From Arthrobacter globiformis (lineage in GTDB: Bacteria; Actinomycetota; Actinomycetes; Actinomycetales; Micrococcaceae), in contig NZ_QLNP01000067.1 in the NCBI RefSeq assembly GCF_003261175.1, positions 62,001 to 126,000 on the forward strand: a DNA stretch of 64,000 nucleotides. Reading direction: 5' to 3'. Under the pieces are notes generated by a model. That model made no database searches, was not told where the DNA came from, and saw only the letters and a program-made list of their open reading frames with translations. The position numbers and the translations under genes are program-made. Positions 27,112 to 37,771 of the stretch are shown in pieces (the stretch's first letter is position 1; every line of letters begins with the position of its first letter).

Positions 27112-27822
27112 ATGGACATCCTGCGTTGGCTCTTCGAGGCACAGATACCCGTTGGCGGATCAGTGCTCATTCTCCGCGAAGTGCTGGGAAACATCTTCGG
27201 CCTGGCCAGTGCCCTCGGCGGCATGCGGCGCAAGGTCTGGGCCTGGCCGGTGGGCATCGCCGGCAACCTTCTTCTGCTGACGGTCTTCCTGGGCAATGTC
27301 TTCGGCTCCGCCACGCCGGCCACCCTTTGGGGCCAGGCCGGGCGGCAGGTCATGTTCATCATCGTGGCCGTCTATGGCTGGCAGCGCTGGCAGCAGAGCC
27401 GCAGGGCGTCAGGCTCCTCGACGGCGATCGCACCGACGTGGGCCAGTGCCAGGACCCGGGTGGCGCTTGTACTCGCGCTGGCGGCCGGCACCGCTGCCCT
27501 CACCCCGCTCTTCGACTCCCTGGGCTCCTACCCGCCCGTGTGGGCCGACGCCTGGACGTTTATGGGCTCGCTCCTTGCCACGTACGGCATGGCCCGCGGC
27601 TGGACCGAGTTCTGGCTGATCTGGGTTGCCGTTGACGTGGTGGGCGTTCCGCTGCTCTTCAGCGCCGGATACTTCGCCAGCGCCTTCATGTACCTTTTCT
27701 ACGGCTTCTTCACCCTGGCCGGCTTCATCGTCTGGTGGCGGGCCTCCAAGGCCCAGGCCCAGGCGCGCCCCTCCACCGTCAAGGTCGAGACCGCCTTCCC
27801 GGATCCGGCGGTGTCCAAATGA
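27112..27822 (+). CDS. ribM: Riboflavin transporter PnuX/RibM (PnuC family)
   Basis: Membrane transporter, 236 residues with about seven helices. PnuC-like signatures: REVLGNIFGLASALGG near the N-terminus, KVWAWPVGIAGNLLLL, YGWQRWQQ and WTEFWLIWVAVDVVGVPLLF. PnuC normally carries nicotinamide riboside, but actinobacterial members under an FMN riboswitch (PnuX/RibM) import riboflavin; the switch upstream and rib genes downstream support that here. ATG 27112; its stop overlaps ribD start (ATGA). Confidence 0.9.
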   Translation: MDILRWLFEAQIPVGGSVLILREVLGNIFGLASALGGMRRKVWAWPVGIAGNLLLLTVFLGNVFGSATPATLWGQAGRQVMFIIVAVYGWQRWQQSRRASGSSTAIAPTWASARTRVALVLALAAGTAALTPLFDSLGSYPPVWADAWTFMGSLLATYGMARGWTEFWLIWVAVDVVGVPLLFSAGYFASAFMYLFYGFFTLAGFIVWWRASKAQAQARPSTVKVETAFPDPAVSK

Positions 27823-29015
27823 CCGGCCTCCAAACGAACCACCAGCCGGTATCGGCCTTCACCGCCGCTGAAACAGCCGCCATGGACACGGCGTTGGAAG
27901 CCGCCCTACAGGGCCCCCGGGGTGCCAATCCGCTGGTGGGCGCCGTCGTCGTCGGACCTGACGGAAGCCAGTTGGCCACCGGCTACCACCGCGGTGCTGG
28001 CACCGCGCACGCCGAAGCCGACGCGATAGCGGTGGCTGTCAGCGCCGGCGTCGACCTTCACGGGTCCACCATGGTGGTCACCCTGGAGCCGTGCAACCAC
28101 GTGGGGCGCACGGGGCCGTGTGCCCAGGCCATCATTGACGCCGGGATAGCGAACGTCGTGTACGCCGTCGACGACCCCCATGACCCCGCCGCCGGCGGGG
28201 CCGCCACGTTGCGGGCAGCGGGAGTCAGCGTGCGCAGCGGACTGGCCGCCGAGCGTGCGCTGGAGCTGAACCGGCGCTGGTTCCAAGCCGTCGACGCCAA
28301 GCGCCCGTTCGTCACCCTGCACATCGCCCAGACCATGGACAGCCGCATCGCGGCCGAGGACGGCACCAGCCAGTGGATTTCCAGCCCGGAGTCGCTGGCG
28401 GACAACCACGGCATCCGGAGCCGCATCGACGCCATCCTGGTTGGAACGCAGACCGTGCTGGTGGACAACCCCCGCCTCACAGCCCGCGACGCCAACGGCG
28501 ACGCCACCGGAAAGCAGCCGCTGCGCGCCGTCATGGGACTTCGCGACGTGCCTGAAGACGCCGCCGTGCGCGGCGATGACGGCAAGGTGCTGCACCTGCC
28601 CACACGGGATCCCCACGAGGCGCTGGCCATGCTGTTCACCGCCGGCACCCGGCACGTCATGGTGGAGGGCGGATCGAAGATCCTCAGCGCCTTCCTGGGC
28701 GAAGGACTCGTGGATGAACTCATCGTCTACCTGGCTCCCACGCTGCTGGGCTCCGGAACGCCGGCGCTCAACGGCCTCGGCATCGGAACGCTGGCGGAGG
28801 CGCAGCGCTGGGAGTGGGATGCCGCGTCCGGCGGCGCGGTCCAGTTCCTCGGCAGGGACCTTCGCCTGCACCTGCTCCCGGAGGCAGCCGCCGTACCCCA
28901 GGACCCGCGCGCAACGGCACAGCCAACATCGAGACAATCAGCATCAACACAATCAACGTCAACCGATTCACTACCTGCCCGCACAGCAGCGGGCACAGCC
29001 ATGGGAGGCTACTGA
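27819..29015 (+). CDS. ribD: Bifunctional diaminohydroxyphosphoribosylaminopyrimidine deaminase / reductase
   Basis: Second and third steps of riboflavin synthesis. 398 residues. N-terminal zinc deaminase: HAEADAI and LEPCNHVGRTGPC (His/Cys zinc ligands, Glu proton shuttle). C-terminal reductase: TLHIAQTMDSRIA, GTQTVLVDNPRLTAR and MVEGGSKILSAFL. The last ~45 residues are Gln/Ser/Thr-rich low complexity. ATG 27819 overlaps pnuX stop; the stop TGA overlaps ribE ATG (TGATG). Confidence 0.95.
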   Translation: MTGLQTNHQPVSAFTAAETAAMDTALEAALQGPRGANPLVGAVVVGPDGSQLATGYHRGAGTAHAEADAIAVAVSAGVDLHGSTMVVTLEPCNHVGRTGPCAQAIIDAGIANVVYAVDDPHDPAAGGAATLRAAGVSVRSGLAAERALELNRRWFQAVDAKRPFVTLHIAQTMDSRIAAEDGTSQWISSPESLADNHGIRSRIDAILVGTQTVLVDNPRLTARDANGDATGKQPLRAVMGLRDVPEDAAVRGDDGKVLHLPTRDPHEALAMLFTAGTRHVMVEGGSKILSAFLGEGLVDELIVYLAPTLLGSGTPALNGLGIGTLAEAQRWEWDAASGGAVQFLGRDLRLHLLPEAAAVPQDPRATAQPTSRQSASTQSTSTDSLPARTAAGTAMGGY

Positions 29016-29686
29016 TGTTCACCGGAATTATCGCCGAACAGGGAAAGGTCCTGTCCGTGGACCGGAACGGGGACTCGAGCGCAACGCTGCGCCTGCACGC
29101 CCCCGGAACCGCTGACGGCCTGCCGCTGGGCGGCTCCATCGCCGTCAACGGCGTCTGCCTCACGGCCACGGCCATCGACGGCCAGGACTTCAGCGTCGAC
29201 GTCATGGGCGAGACCCTCATCCGCAGCACCATCGGCGAGCTCGCGGCGGGCGACCCCGTCAACCTGGAACGCTGCGTCCCCGCCGGCGGGCGCCTCGACG
29301 GCCACGTGGTCCAGGGCCATGTGGACGGCGTCGGCGAACTGCTCGAACGTGAGCCGCAGGGCAACTGGGAACGGCTCCGGTTCGGGGTGCCCCGGCGACT
29401 TGCCCGCTACATTGCGGAAAAGGGGTCCATCGCCATCGACGGCGTCTCCCTCACCGTCACCGACGTCAGCCCGGCAGCGGAGACGGCGCCGTGGTTCGAG
29501 GTTGGGCTCATCCCCACCACCCTGGCCGACACCGGCCTTGGAGCCAAGCCTGCCGGCAGCAAGGTGAACCTTGAGGTGGATGTGCTGGCCAAATACACCG
29601 AGCGGCTGCTTGCGTTCCGCACTGCAGGTTCGGAATTCGGGCAAGGCACGGAGTTCGGCACGGAAGATTCGGGGGTTCAGCGGTGA
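29015..29686 (+). CDS. ribE: Riboflavin synthase alpha chain
   Basis: Dismutates two 6,7-dimethyl-8-ribityllumazine molecules to riboflavin. 223 residues, two repeated barrels each starting MFTGII/VQGHVDG-like: [12 protein letters not shown] with [12 protein letters not shown] in the first, [18 protein letters not shown] with [14 protein letters not shown] in the second. ATG 29015 overlaps ribD stop and the 3' end overlaps ribB (GTGA). The C-terminal tail (~20 residues) is an added Gly/Glu-rich stretch. Confidence 0.96.
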   Translation: MFTGIIAEQGKVLSVDRNGDSSATLRLHAPGTADGLPLGGSIAVNGVCLTATAIDGQDFSVDVMGETLIRSTIGELAAGDPVNLERCVPAGGRLDGHVVQGHVDGVGELLEREPQGNWERLRFGVPRRLARYIAEKGSIAIDGVSLTVTDVSPAAETAPWFEVGLIPTTLADTGLGAKPAGSKVNLEVDVLAKYTERLLAFRTAGSEFGQGTEFGTEDSGVQR

Positions 29687-30411
29687 ACGGCACGGCAAAG
29701 CTCGACGCGGCGGTTTCCGACGCACTCACCTCGGTTTCCCTGAGGCTCGATCCCATTGAGGACGCCGTCCGCGCCATGGCGGCCGGCCGCCCGGTCCTGG
29801 TGGTGGACAACGAGGACCGCGAAAACGAAGGCGACATCATCTTCGCGGCCCAGCACGCCACGCCGGCGCTCATGGGCTGGACCATCCGGTACAGCTCCGG
29901 CGTCATCTGCGTGCCGCTGGACGGTGCACGCGCCGACGCGCTGGAACTGCCGCCCATGGTGGAGGTCAACCAGGACGCGAAGGGCACCGCCTACACCGTC
30001 TCCTGTGACGCCGCCACCGGCGTCAGCACCGGCATCTCGGCCACCGACCGGGCCCTTACCGCCCGCGTCATCGCCGATCCGCAGAGCGGCCCGGACACGC
30101 TCACCCGTCCCGGGCATATTTTTCCGCTGCGGGCCGTTAATGGGGGAGTGCGTGAACGCCCCGGCCACACCGAAGCGGCCGTCGACCTCTGCCGGCTTGC
30201 CGGCCTGGAGCCGGTGGGCGTGATCGCGGAAGTGGTGTACGACGACGGTGAGATGATGCGGCTGGACGGCCTCCGGGTTTTCGCTGCCGAGCATGGCTGC
30301 CCCTTGATCTCGATTGAGGACCTGGTTGCCTATCTGGGAGCTGACCACCGTGTATCTTCACAGGAGAGCAGTTTGGAAGTCAGTCCGGCCGGAGAAGGGG
30401 AAACACGATGA
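29683..30411 (+). CDS. ribB: 3,4-dihydroxy-2-butanone-4-phosphate synthase
   Basis: Makes the four-carbon unit of riboflavin from ribulose-5-P. 242 residues; [15 protein letters not shown] is the Mg-binding signature, [10 protein letters not shown] and [15 protein letters not shown] are catalytic-region motifs. GTG 29683 overlaps the ribE stop. The gene ends alone: the GTP cyclohydrolase II is a separate downstream gene joined by ATGA overlap, whereas many actinobacteria have a fused RibBA. Confidence 0.95.
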   Translation: MNGTAKLDAAVSDALTSVSLRLDPIEDAVRAMAAGRPVLVVDNEDRENEGDIIFAAQHATPALMGWTIRYSSGVICVPLDGARADALELPPMVEVNQDAKGTAYTVSCDAATGVSTGISATDRALTARVIADPQSGPDTLTRPGHIFPLRAVNGGVRERPGHTEAAVDLCRLAGLEPVGVIAEVVYDDGEMMRLDGLRVFAAEHGCPLISIEDLVAYLGADHRVSSQESSLEVSPAGEGETR

Positions 30412-31109
30412 CGGCATCGCAAGCAACGGAACCGAGCAGCAACGGCCGGTCGCCGCATCCGGTGAGCAAAGGACCCGTGGTGCAGCTGCCCACGGCGTTC
30501 GGCAGTTTCATATCGCAGGCCTGGACCGATCTGGTGACCGGCGCCGAACACCTCGCGGTCAGTTCCCCTAATCCGCCCAAAGACGGGAAGGCGCCCCTCG
30601 TGCGCCTGCATTCGGAATGCCTCACGGGCGATGTTTTTGGCTCCTACCGCTGCGACTGCGGCGAGCAGCTTGCCTACGCCCTGGAGCTGATCGCCGAGAA
30701 CGGCGGTACGCTGCTGTACCTGCGCGGCCAGGAAGGCCGCGGCATCGGGCTGGCCAACAAGATCAAGGCCTACGCCCTTCAGGAGGCCGGGTTCGACACC
30801 GTCGAGGCCAACGAACAGCTGGGACTGCCCGTGGATGCCCGCTGCTACAAGGCTGCGGCGCAGATCCTGGCCGAGATGGGCCTGCACGAGATCCGGCTGC
30901 TGAGCAACAACCCGGACAAGCAGAACCGGCTGGCCACGGCCGGCGTCAAGGTCGTCGAGATGGTGCCCACCGAGGTGCCGTCCCGCGAACAGAACCTCCG
31001 GTACCTGCAGACCAAGAAGGACCGCATGGACCACCTGCTGACCCTCGACACCCAGACCGCGGGCCTGCCCCGCACCGGCACTGACACTTTCGACCTCGAA
31101 CAAGACTGA
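30408..31109 (+). CDS. ribA: GTP cyclohydrolase II
   Basis: First step of riboflavin synthesis from GTP; zinc enzyme, 233 residues. Zinc ligands in [23 protein letters not shown]-binding [18 protein letters not shown] and the NNPDKQNRL region. An N-terminal ~25-residue Ser-rich tail precedes the domain. ATG 30408 overlaps the ribB stop (ATGA), so the two enzymes stay stoichiometric although not fused. Confidence 0.95.
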   Translation: MTASQATEPSSNGRSPHPVSKGPVVQLPTAFGSFISQAWTDLVTGAEHLAVSSPNPPKDGKAPLVRLHSECLTGDVFGSYRCDCGEQLAYALELIAENGGTLLYLRGQEGRGIGLANKIKAYALQEAGFDTVEANEQLGLPVDARCYKAAAQILAEMGLHEIRLLSNNPDKQNRLATAGVKVVEMVPTEVPSREQNLRYLQTKKDRMDHLLTLDTQTAGLPRTGTDTFDLEQD

Positions 31110-31610
<501 letters not shown>

Positions 31611-31745
31611 AACGTATTTCCCCAGTTCCCGGGCAGGTGCGGGGATGCGGGCGGGAGCATACAGCGTGTGCAATCGCTCACATCCCCGCCGTCATGGAAC
31701 TGCCCGACAGGCGGGCCCCCGCCCCAAGCAAGTAGGCTGGAGGGC

Positions 31746-32009
31746 GTGAAGAATTTCGAGACGCTGTTCGCAGAACTGAGCGAGAAGGCAGCGACCCGCC
31801 CCGAGGGCTCCCGCACCGTCGCTGAACTGGAGTCGGGAATCCACGGCATCGGCAAGAAAGTCGTGGAAGAAGCGGCCGAAGTCTGGATGGCAGCCGAGTA
31901 CGAATCGGACGAAGCCGCCGCCGAAGAGATCTCGCAGCTCCTGTACCACCTGCAGGTCCTGATGCTCGCCAAGGGACTCAGCCTGGAAGACGTCTACAAG
32001 CATCTCTAG
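31746..32009 (+). CDS. hisE: Phosphoribosyl-ATP pyrophosphatase
   Basis: Second step of histidine synthesis; all-alpha MazG-like enzyme, 87 residues. [14 protein letters not shown] start and [16 protein letters not shown] (metal-binding E-E-x-x-E) identify it. The GTG at 31746 is selected; upstream open frame carries no family sequence. hisG follows after 58 nt. hisI is a separate gene at 34631, not fused. Confidence 0.95.
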   Translation: MKNFETLFAELSEKAATRPEGSRTVAELESGIHGIGKKVVEEAAEVWMAAEYESDEAAAEEISQLLYHLQVLMLAKGLSLEDVYKHL

Positions 32010-32067
32010 CCGCCTCTGCGTGGCCCCGCTTGCCTGACACAAACTTCCAAACCAGAAAGACCTCCTA

Positions 32068-32928
32068 ATGCTGCGTGTAGCCGTACCCAACAAGGGATCC
32101 CTGTCCGAAGCCGCCTCCGCGATGCTGTCCGAGGCGGGCTACCGCCAGCGCCGCGATTCCCGCGAGCTGGTCATGGTGGACCCCGACAACGACATCGAGT
32201 TCTTCTTCCTCCGCCCCCGGGACATCGCCGTTTACGTCGGGCAGGGAACGCTCGACGTCGGGATCACCGGACGCGACCTCCTGCTGGACGCGCAGGTGGA
32301 GGCTGAGGAACTGCTTCCGCTCGGCTTCGCCGCCTCAACGTTCCGCTTCGCCGGGCCGATCGGCGACTTCCGCACGGTAGATGAACTCGAAGGCAAACGC
32401 CTTGCCACCAGCTACGACGGTCTCCTGCGCGATTACCTGGCTGAGCGCGGCATCAAGGCGAAGGTGGTCCGGCTGGACGGCGCCGTGGAATCGTCAGTGC
32501 GCCTCGGCGTCGCGGATGCCATCGCCGACGTCGTGGAAACAGGCAACACCCTCAAGGCCGCCGGCATGGAGATTTTCGGGGATCCGATCCTGAAGTCCGA
32601 GGCCGTCCTCATCCGCCGCACTGGCGACGGCGGGGCCGCCAACGGCACGGCCAAGGAGATCGAGGTCCTGATCCGCCGCCTGCAGGGTGTGCTGGTCGCG
32701 CGGCAGTACGTGCTCATGGACTACGACATCCGCAAGGAGCTCGTGGAGCAGGCCGCCGGCCTCACGCCCGGACTGGAATCACCCACCGTCTCGCCGCTGC
32801 GCGATTCCGAGTGGGTTGCCGTCCGCTCCATGGTGCCCAAGAAGGAAACCAACCGGATCATGGACGAGCTGTACGACCTCGGCGCCCGCGCCATCCTGGT
32901 CAGCAGCATCCACGCCTGCCGGATCTGA
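32068..32928 (+). CDS. hisG: ATP phosphoribosyltransferase
   Basis: Committed, His-feedback-regulated step of histidine synthesis. 286 residues: long-form HisG with catalytic domains I-II ([68 protein letters not shown]) and a C-terminal ACT-like regulatory domain ([22 protein letters not shown]). Long form means no HisZ is needed. ATG 32068. Confidence 0.96.
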   Translation: MLRVAVPNKGSLSEAASAMLSEAGYRQRRDSRELVMVDPDNDIEFFFLRPRDIAVYVGQGTLDVGITGRDLLLDAQVEAEELLPLGFAASTFRFAGPIGDFRTVDELEGKRLATSYDGLLRDYLAERGIKAKVVRLDGAVESSVRLGVADAIADVVETGNTLKAAGMEIFGDPILKSEAVLIRRTGDGGAANGTAKEIEVLIRRLQGVLVARQYVLMDYDIRKELVEQAAGLTPGLESPTVSPLRDSEWVAVRSMVPKKETNRIMDELYDLGARAILVSSIHACRI

Positions 32929-32976
32929 CCCGGTTTCCCTCAGACAGCACACCCCAGCAGTACAACAGGAGAAGTC

Positions 32977-33753
32977 ATGGCTGTAGCCGTCCGCGTTATC
33001 CCCTGCCTGGACGTTGATGCCGGCCGAGTGGTCAAGGGCATCAACTTCGAAGGCCTTCGCGACGCTGGGGACCCAGTGGAACTGGCGCACCGTTACGACA
33101 ATGCCGGCGCCGACGAACTCACCTTCCTGGACGTGACCGCGTCCTCCGGCAACCGGGAGACCACGTTCGACGTCGTCCGCCGCACAGCCGAGGAAGTATT
33201 CATCCCGCTCACCGTCGGCGGCGGCGTCCGCGGCGTGGCCGAGGTGGACAAGCTGCTGCGCTTCGGCGCCGACAAGGCGTCGATCAACACCGCCGCCGTG
33301 GCCCGCCCCGACGTCATCGACGAAATCACCCGGCACTTTGGTTCCCAGGTGCTGGTGCTGTCCGTGGACGCCCGGCGCGTCCGCCCCGGATCCCAGCCCA
33401 CGCCGTCGGGCTTTGAAGTGACCACCCACGGTGGCCGGCAGGGCACCGGAATTGATGCCATTGCGTGGGCCAAGGAAGCGGCGGACCGCGGGGTTGGCGA
33501 GATCCTGCTGAACTCGATCGACGCCGACGGCACCAAGGACGGCTTCGACCTCGAGCTCATCCGGCTGGTCCGGTCCGCAGTCAAGGTTCCGATCATCGCC
33601 TCCGGAGGCGCCGGGGAACCCGCGCACTTCCCGCCCGCAGTCCAGGCCGGCGCGGACGCCGTGCTGGCCGCTTCGATCTTCCACTGGGGACCGGACGACA
33701 TGATGTCCCAGGTCAAGGCCGCAATCCGCGACGCGGGCTTCGAGGTCCGCTGA
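32977..33753 (+). CDS. hisF: Imidazole glycerol phosphate synthase cyclase subunit
   Basis: TIM-barrel cyclase that, with HisH glutaminase, makes IGP and AICAR. 258 residues. Catalytic Asp in [14 protein letters not shown] (residue ~11) and LSVDARR (~130); phosphate loops TVGGGVRG and [14 protein letters not shown] 32977 with AGGAGAAG upstream. HisH and HisA are not in the window. A long palindrome follows the gene. Confidence 0.96.
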   Translation: MAVAVRVIPCLDVDAGRVVKGINFEGLRDAGDPVELAHRYDNAGADELTFLDVTASSGNRETTFDVVRRTAEEVFIPLTVGGGVRGVAEVDKLLRFGADKASINTAAVARPDVIDEITRHFGSQVLVLSVDARRVRPGSQPTPSGFEVTTHGGRQGTGIDAIAWAKEAADRGVGEILLNSIDADGTKDGFDLELIRLVRSAVKVPIIASGGAGEPAHFPPAVQAGADAVLAASIFHWGPDDMMSQVKAAIRDAGFEVR

Positions 33754-33776
33754 CCGTCACCCACGGCTGAGAACAA

Positions 33777-33841
33777 GCAACGCGGGGTCACTTAACGCCC
33801 ATTAACACGACGTTTTTGGGCGTTAAGTGACCCCGCGTTGC
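33777..33841. terminator. 25-bp perfect inverted repeat between convergent genes
   Basis: Arms 33777-33801 and 33817-33841 (GCAACGCGGGGTCACTTAACGCCCA and its complement, written here by position; core GGGGTCACTTAACGCC) pair perfectly around a 15-nt loop. Placed between hisF (+) and a minus-strand gene, so it can end both transcripts. It has no strong T-run, and its length and perfection are more like a dispersed intergenic repeat than a plain terminator. Confidence 0.6.
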
Positions 33842-33846
33842 TCTTG

Positions 33847-34491
33847 TTACAGTCCTACTTCGGCTGACTGGAGGAGAGCGACGGCGTCCGGCTGGCCTTC
33901 GAAGGTGACCAGCGCATGGCGCGTCCGGCCGTGGGCGTGCATCAGCAGCTCACCGGGTTCCCCCACGATGGCCACGGACACAGGTGCGCGCTTGGCGACG
34001 TGCCTGGGGCCCGAGGGGCTGACCAGGACGATGCCGAGGTCCACGCCGCGGTAGAGGATGGCTGCCCGCTTGACGAGCTCATCCCACAGGGCATCCGAGT
34101 ATTCCGCGTCGAGGGCACGGGGGGCCCAGCGGTCGACGGCGCGCCGGATGTCCTCCGTGTGGACGAAGTATTCGATGAGGTTGGAGCTCTCATCCAGCGC
34201 CTTGATCTTCATGGGCGAGAGCGCGGGCGGTCCCGCGCGGAAGGAGTTCACGAGCTTGGCATACTCGTCGGCGGTCCGGAGCTTTCCGGCCAGGCGGGCG
34301 GTTGCCTTATCCGAGGCCTTGGACAGGCTCTTGATGATCAGGCCCAGCCCGACGGCAGCTTTCCGCTCCCGCAGGTACAGGTGGGCTGCGAGGTCCCTGG
34401 TTTGCCAGCCCTTGCAGAGCGTGGGGGAGTCAGGACCGGCCGCAAGCAGGGTCTCGGCCAGAACTTCTCGGGACGGATCGACGAAATGCAT
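33847..34491 (-). CDS. TIGR03085 family protein (maleylpyruvate isomerase-like N-terminal domain)
   Basis: Mycothiol-dependent-isomerase-like (DinB superfamily) actinobacterial protein, ~214 residues, function unknown. From ATG 34491: [38 protein letters not shown] (typical helix with conserved W and H), [20 protein letters not shown] (second metal-type His) and the [13 protein letters not shown] ending. The open frame extends to 34872 but without family sequence and over the hisI promoter region. It interrupts the his gene string on the opposite strand. Confidence 0.8.
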   Translation of the reverse strand: MHFVDPSREVLAETLLAAGPDSPTLCKGWQTRDLAAHLYLRERKAAVGLGLIIKSLSKASDKATARLAGKLRTADEYAKLVNSFRAGPPALSPMKIKALDESSNLIEYFVHTEDIRRAVDRWAPRALDAEYSDALWDELVKRAAILYRGVDLGIVLVSPSGPRHVAKRAPVSVAIVGEPGELLMHAHGRTRHALVTFEGQPDAVALLQSAEVGL

Positions 34492-34630
34492 CACTTGGAA
34501 AACTAGCACGTCCCCGGGAGAGTTGCGCAGTCTGTTGATCCAGGTGAATTTGTGCCCTTGTTCGCAGCGGCTGCCGGGTGACAGACGGCCCCCGTGCCAG
34601 CGTCCCGGTGGGGGCACTAGACTTGACGTG

Positions 34631-35074
34631 ATGTCTGAGCAGCCCGCCCCCAGCCCCGCTCCCGCCTCCACGGCCGGTGCCCCTCTGTCCGACGCCGGCG
34701 AAAGCCTCGTGCCCGGAAGCCCCCTTCCGGCCGGGATTGCCTCGGCGCTCAAGCGCGACGGTGCCGGACTTGTGGCTGCCATCGTGCAGCAGTTCGACAC
34801 CAACGAGGTCCTCATGCTGGGCTGGATGGACGACGAAGCCCTGAACCGGACCATGACCACCGGCCGCGTCACGTTCTACTCGCGTTCCCGGCAGGAGTAT
34901 TGGCGCAAGGGTGACACGTCCGGCCACGTGCAGTGGGTCAAGTCGGTGGCCCTGGACTGCGACGGCGATGCCCTCCTCGTGCGCGTGGACCAGGTGGGCG
35001 CAGCATGCCACACCGGTACACGGACCTGCTTCGACGGCCGGGCCTTCGACGTTGTGTCGGGCCCGGCCAGCTAG
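34631..35074 (+). CDS. hisI: Phosphoribosyl-AMP cyclohydrolase
   Basis: Third step of histidine synthesis; zinc hydrolase, 147 residues. The first ~30 residues are a Pro/Ala/Ser-rich tail, then the domain with [37 protein letters not shown] and the Zn/Mg motif [15 protein letters not shown] ... [15 protein letters not shown] 34631. It opens a second cluster that continues into trpE, linking his and trp synthesis. Confidence 0.95.
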   Translation: MSEQPAPSPAPASTAGAPLSDAGESLVPGSPLPAGIASALKRDGAGLVAAIVQQFDTNEVLMLGWMDDEALNRTMTTGRVTFYSRSRQEYWRKGDTSGHVQWVKSVALDCDGDALLVRVDQVGAACHTGTRTCFDGRAFDVVSGPAS

Positions 35075-35177
35075 CTGCCGCTTCCACCCAACAGGCCTCT
35101 TCTTCCCAGCAGGCACCTCCACCCAACGGCCCTTCACCCAAGGGGCACCACCAAGAACAGACGGAGAACCAATAGCG

Positions 35178-36755
35178 ATGCAGGACCTCGGAATCATCAG
35201 CCCTGGCCTCGAAGAATTCCGGGAACTCGCCGCCCACAGCCGCGTCATCCCTGTCCGGCTGAAGGTGCTGGCGGATGCCGAAACGCCGATCGGGCTGTAC
35301 CGGAAGCTGGCGCAGGGCCAGCCGGGCACGTTCCTGATGGAGTCGGCGGCCGTCGGCGGCGCCTGGTCCCGCTATTCCTTCATTGGTTCCAGGTCCCGGG
35401 CCACGCTGACCACCAAGGACGGGCAGGCGCACTGGCTGGGCGAGCCGCCGGCCGGGGTGCCCGTGGACGGAAACCCTGTTGATGCCATCCGCGACACCAT
35501 CGAGGCGCTGCGCACCGACCGGTTCGACGGGCTTCCGCCGTTCACCTCCGGGCTGGTGGGCTTCCTGGGCTGGGAGACGGTCCGCCACTGGGAAAAGCTG
35601 ACCAGCCCGCCCGAGGATGACCTGCAGCTTCCGGAGCTGGCTCTGAACCTCGTCACGGACATGGCCGTCCACGACAACATGGACGGCACTGTGCTGCTGA
35701 TCGCCAACGCCATCAACTTCGACAACAGCTCCGAGCGCGTGGACGAGGCCTGGCATGACGCCGTCGCCCGGGTAAAGGAACTGCTGGCCCGCATCAGCAC
35801 CCCGGTGCTCCAGCCGGTGTCCGTGCTGGAGCCGGCGGCCCTCGATTTCGCCGCGAGCGTCCAGGAGCGCTGGCACGAGCCCGACTACCTCGCCGCCCTC
35901 GACCGCGGCAAGGAGGCGATCGTGGACGGCGAAGTCTTCCAGGTGGTCATCTCCCGACGCTTCGAGATGGAGTGCGGGGCGTCGCCCTTGGACGTCTACC
36001 GGGTGCTGCGCAACACCAACCCGAGCCCGTACATGTACATCTTCAGCCTCGAGGACGCCGCCGGACGCCAGTACTCGATCGTCGGCTCGTCGCCGGAGGC
36101 TCTCGTGACCGTCACCGGCGAGGACGTCATCACCCACCCGATTGCCGGGTCCCGGCCGCGCGGCAAGACCGTGGACGCGGACAAGGCCATGGCCGAGGAG
36201 CTCCTCGCGGACCAGAAGGAACGGGCGGAGCACCTCATGCTGGTGGACCTGTCCCGGAACGACTTGTCGAAGGTCTGCGTGGCGGGATCCGTGGACGTCA
36301 CCCAGTTCATGGAGGTGGAGCGTTTCAGCCACATCATGCACCTGGTCTCCACGGTCGTCGGACGACTGGCTCCCACGGCCAAGGCCTACGACGTCCTGAA
36401 GGCCACCTTCCCGGCCGGAACGCTCTCAGGCGCCCCGAAGCCCCGCGCCCTGCGCCTCCTGGATGAACTCGAGCCCCACCGGCGCGGCATCTACGGGGGA
36501 GTTGTGGGTTATCTGGACTTCGCCGGCGACATGGACATGGCCATCGCCATCCGCTCGGCGCTGCTGCGTGAGGGACGCGCCTACGTCCAGGCCGGCGGCG
36601 GCATCGTGGCGGATTCCAGCAACCCGGCCGAGGCGCAGGAAACCGTCAACAAGGCGGCGGCCCCGCTGCGGGCTGTGCACACGGCCGGCTCGCTGCACAA
36701 CATCACTTCGGACTCCGTCAGTGCCCCCGATTCCGTAACCGAGGCAAACTCCTGA
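35178..36755 (+). CDS. trpE: Anthranilate synthase component I
   Basis: Converts chorismate plus ammonia (from TrpG) to anthranilate; 525 residues. N-terminal Trp-binding region (SRVIPVRLKVLAD ... PGTFLMESA) and the chorismate-binding domain with QVVISRRFEME, SSPEALVTV, PIAGSRPRGKT, LSGAPKPRAL and the FAGDMDMAIAIRSALLR end. ATG 35178; a 103-nt Pro/Thr-coding-like gap separates it from hisI with no visible trpL leader peptide. TrpG and TrpD are elsewhere. Stop overlaps the next gene (TGATG). Confidence 0.96.
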   Translation: MQDLGIISPGLEEFRELAAHSRVIPVRLKVLADAETPIGLYRKLAQGQPGTFLMESAAVGGAWSRYSFIGSRSRATLTTKDGQAHWLGEPPAGVPVDGNPVDAIRDTIEALRTDRFDGLPPFTSGLVGFLGWETVRHWEKLTSPPEDDLQLPELALNLVTDMAVHDNMDGTVLLIANAINFDNSSERVDEAWHDAVARVKELLARISTPVLQPVSVLEPAALDFAASVQERWHEPDYLAALDRGKEAIVDGEVFQVVISRRFEMECGASPLDVYRVLRNTNPSPYMYIFSLEDAAGRQYSIVGSSPEALVTVTGEDVITHPIAGSRPRGKTVDADKAMAEELLADQKERAEHLMLVDLSRNDLSKVCVAGSVDVTQFMEVERFSHIMHLVSTVVGRLAPTAKAYDVLKATFPAGTLSGAPKPRALRLLDELEPHRRGIYGGVVGYLDFAGDMDMAIAIRSALLREGRAYVQAGGGIVADSSNPAEAQETVNKAAAPLRAVHTAGSLHNITSDSVSAPDSVTEANS

Positions 36756-37390
36756 TGGCGGTACCCGCGGGACCCGCCACCCCAGCGAAGACGCGCGGCG
36801 CGGTGCCGGGCTGGGCACGCAAGTCCACGGTGGTGCTGCTGATCGCGGCCCTGGCGCTGGCGGTCTTCGGTACCACCACGCAGACCTGGCTGACGGTCCA
36901 TCTCGACCCCCAGCAGCTGGGCCAGGCCGCCGGAAGCGAAGGCGGTCTCCAGGTCCAGGGCAGCAAAGCCGCCACCACGGTCACGGCCCTGGCACTCGTC
37001 GCACTGGCGGGCGGGCTCGCAGCCTCCATCGCCGGGAAGATCGCACGCTGGGTCACCGCGGCCATCATCGTGCTGGCGGCGGTAGGCATCATTGCCGCAG
37101 CCGCCACTGTCCTCGCAGATCCGCTGGCCGCGGCCCAGGGATCCATCGCCGCGGCCACCGGTGTTTCGGGTGGCAGCGCGGACGTGAGCGTCAGTTCCTT
37201 CCCGTTGCTGGCCGTCGTCGCAGGTTCCCTGCTCGCCGCCGGCGGCCTGCTGGTGGTCCCGGCCGGGCGGTACTGGAAGTCCCGCACCAAGTACGACGCC
37301 GCCGCCGCGGGTCCCGCAGCCGGCCAGAGCGGCCCGGTGGACGAGATCGACAGCTGGGACAGGCTCTCCCGGGGCGACGACCCCACCTGA
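36755..37390 (+). CDS. Trp biosynthesis-associated membrane protein (TIGR02234)
   Basis: Actinobacterial membrane protein always near trp genes, role unknown. 211 residues with about four helices (VVLLIAALALAVFGTTTQTWL; ATTVTALALVALAGGLAA; WVTAAIIVLAAVGIIAAA; SFPLLAVVAGSLLAAGGLLVV) and a polar tail ending DSWDRLSRGDDPT, a typical end for the family. ATG 36755 overlaps the trpE stop, so it is translated with trpE. Confidence 0.85.
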   Translation: MAVPAGPATPAKTRGAVPGWARKSTVVLLIAALALAVFGTTTQTWLTVHLDPQQLGQAAGSEGGLQVQGSKAATTVTALALVALAGGLAASIAGKIARWVTAAIIVLAAVGIIAAAATVLADPLAAAQGSIAAATGVSGGSADVSVSSFPLLAVVAGSLLAAGGLLVVPAGRYWKSRTKYDAAAAGPAAGQSGPVDEIDSWDRLSRGDDPT

Positions 37391-37487
37391 GCCGGCGGGT
37401 CACGCAGCCACGCGCCCCGGCCGCGATGCCGAAGGCCGCGGCAAAAAATGGCAGAATGTAAGCAGTATTGATCCTGAGGAGATTCAC

Positions 37488-37769
37488 ATGAGCAAAGCCA
37501 CTGTTTCCGGTACCAAGCCCGCTGCCCCCAAGGAGCACCACGGCATCGACCACAGCATCGACCTGGGCCACGGCAACAGCCCGGCCGCCTGGACCTGCGT
37601 GATCGTCATGCTCATCGGCGCCCTCATCGCCTCCATCGCGTTCGTCATCGCCAACAGCCCGATCTTCTGGGCAGGCATCGCCGTCATGTTCCTGGGCCTG
37701 CTGGCCGGCTACATCATGCGCAAGGCCGGCTACGGCGTGGGCGGCAGCAAGATCAAGAACAGCCACTAA
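37488..37769 (+). CDS. HGxxPAAW domain membrane protein
   Basis: 93-residue actinobacterial protein. The family motif HGNSPAAW starts two membrane helices (VIVMLIGALIASIAFVIA and IFWAGIAVMFLGLLAGYIM), then a Lys-rich end. A GAGGAG ribosome site precedes ATG 37488. It is regularly found between trpE-associated genes and trpC; function unknown. Confidence 0.85.
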   Translation: MSKATVSGTKPAAPKEHHGIDHSIDLGHGNSPAAWTCVIVMLIGALIASIAFVIANSPIFWAGIAVMFLGLLAGYIMRKAGYGVGGSKIKNSH

Positions 37770-37771
37770 AC

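Noticed and set aside
27735-27818. Upstream-extended start of ribD
   Set aside because: The extension lies inside pnuX in another frame and lacks deaminase-family sequence; the ATG at 27819 overlapping the pnuX stop is a standard coupled start.
35075-35177. Possible trp leader peptide before trpE
   Set aside because: No short ORF with Trp codons and no attenuator hairpin pair seen in the 103-nt gap.
34938-36341. 467-residue minus-strand frame opposite trpE
   Set aside because: Shadow frame of a high-GC gene; no family sequence.
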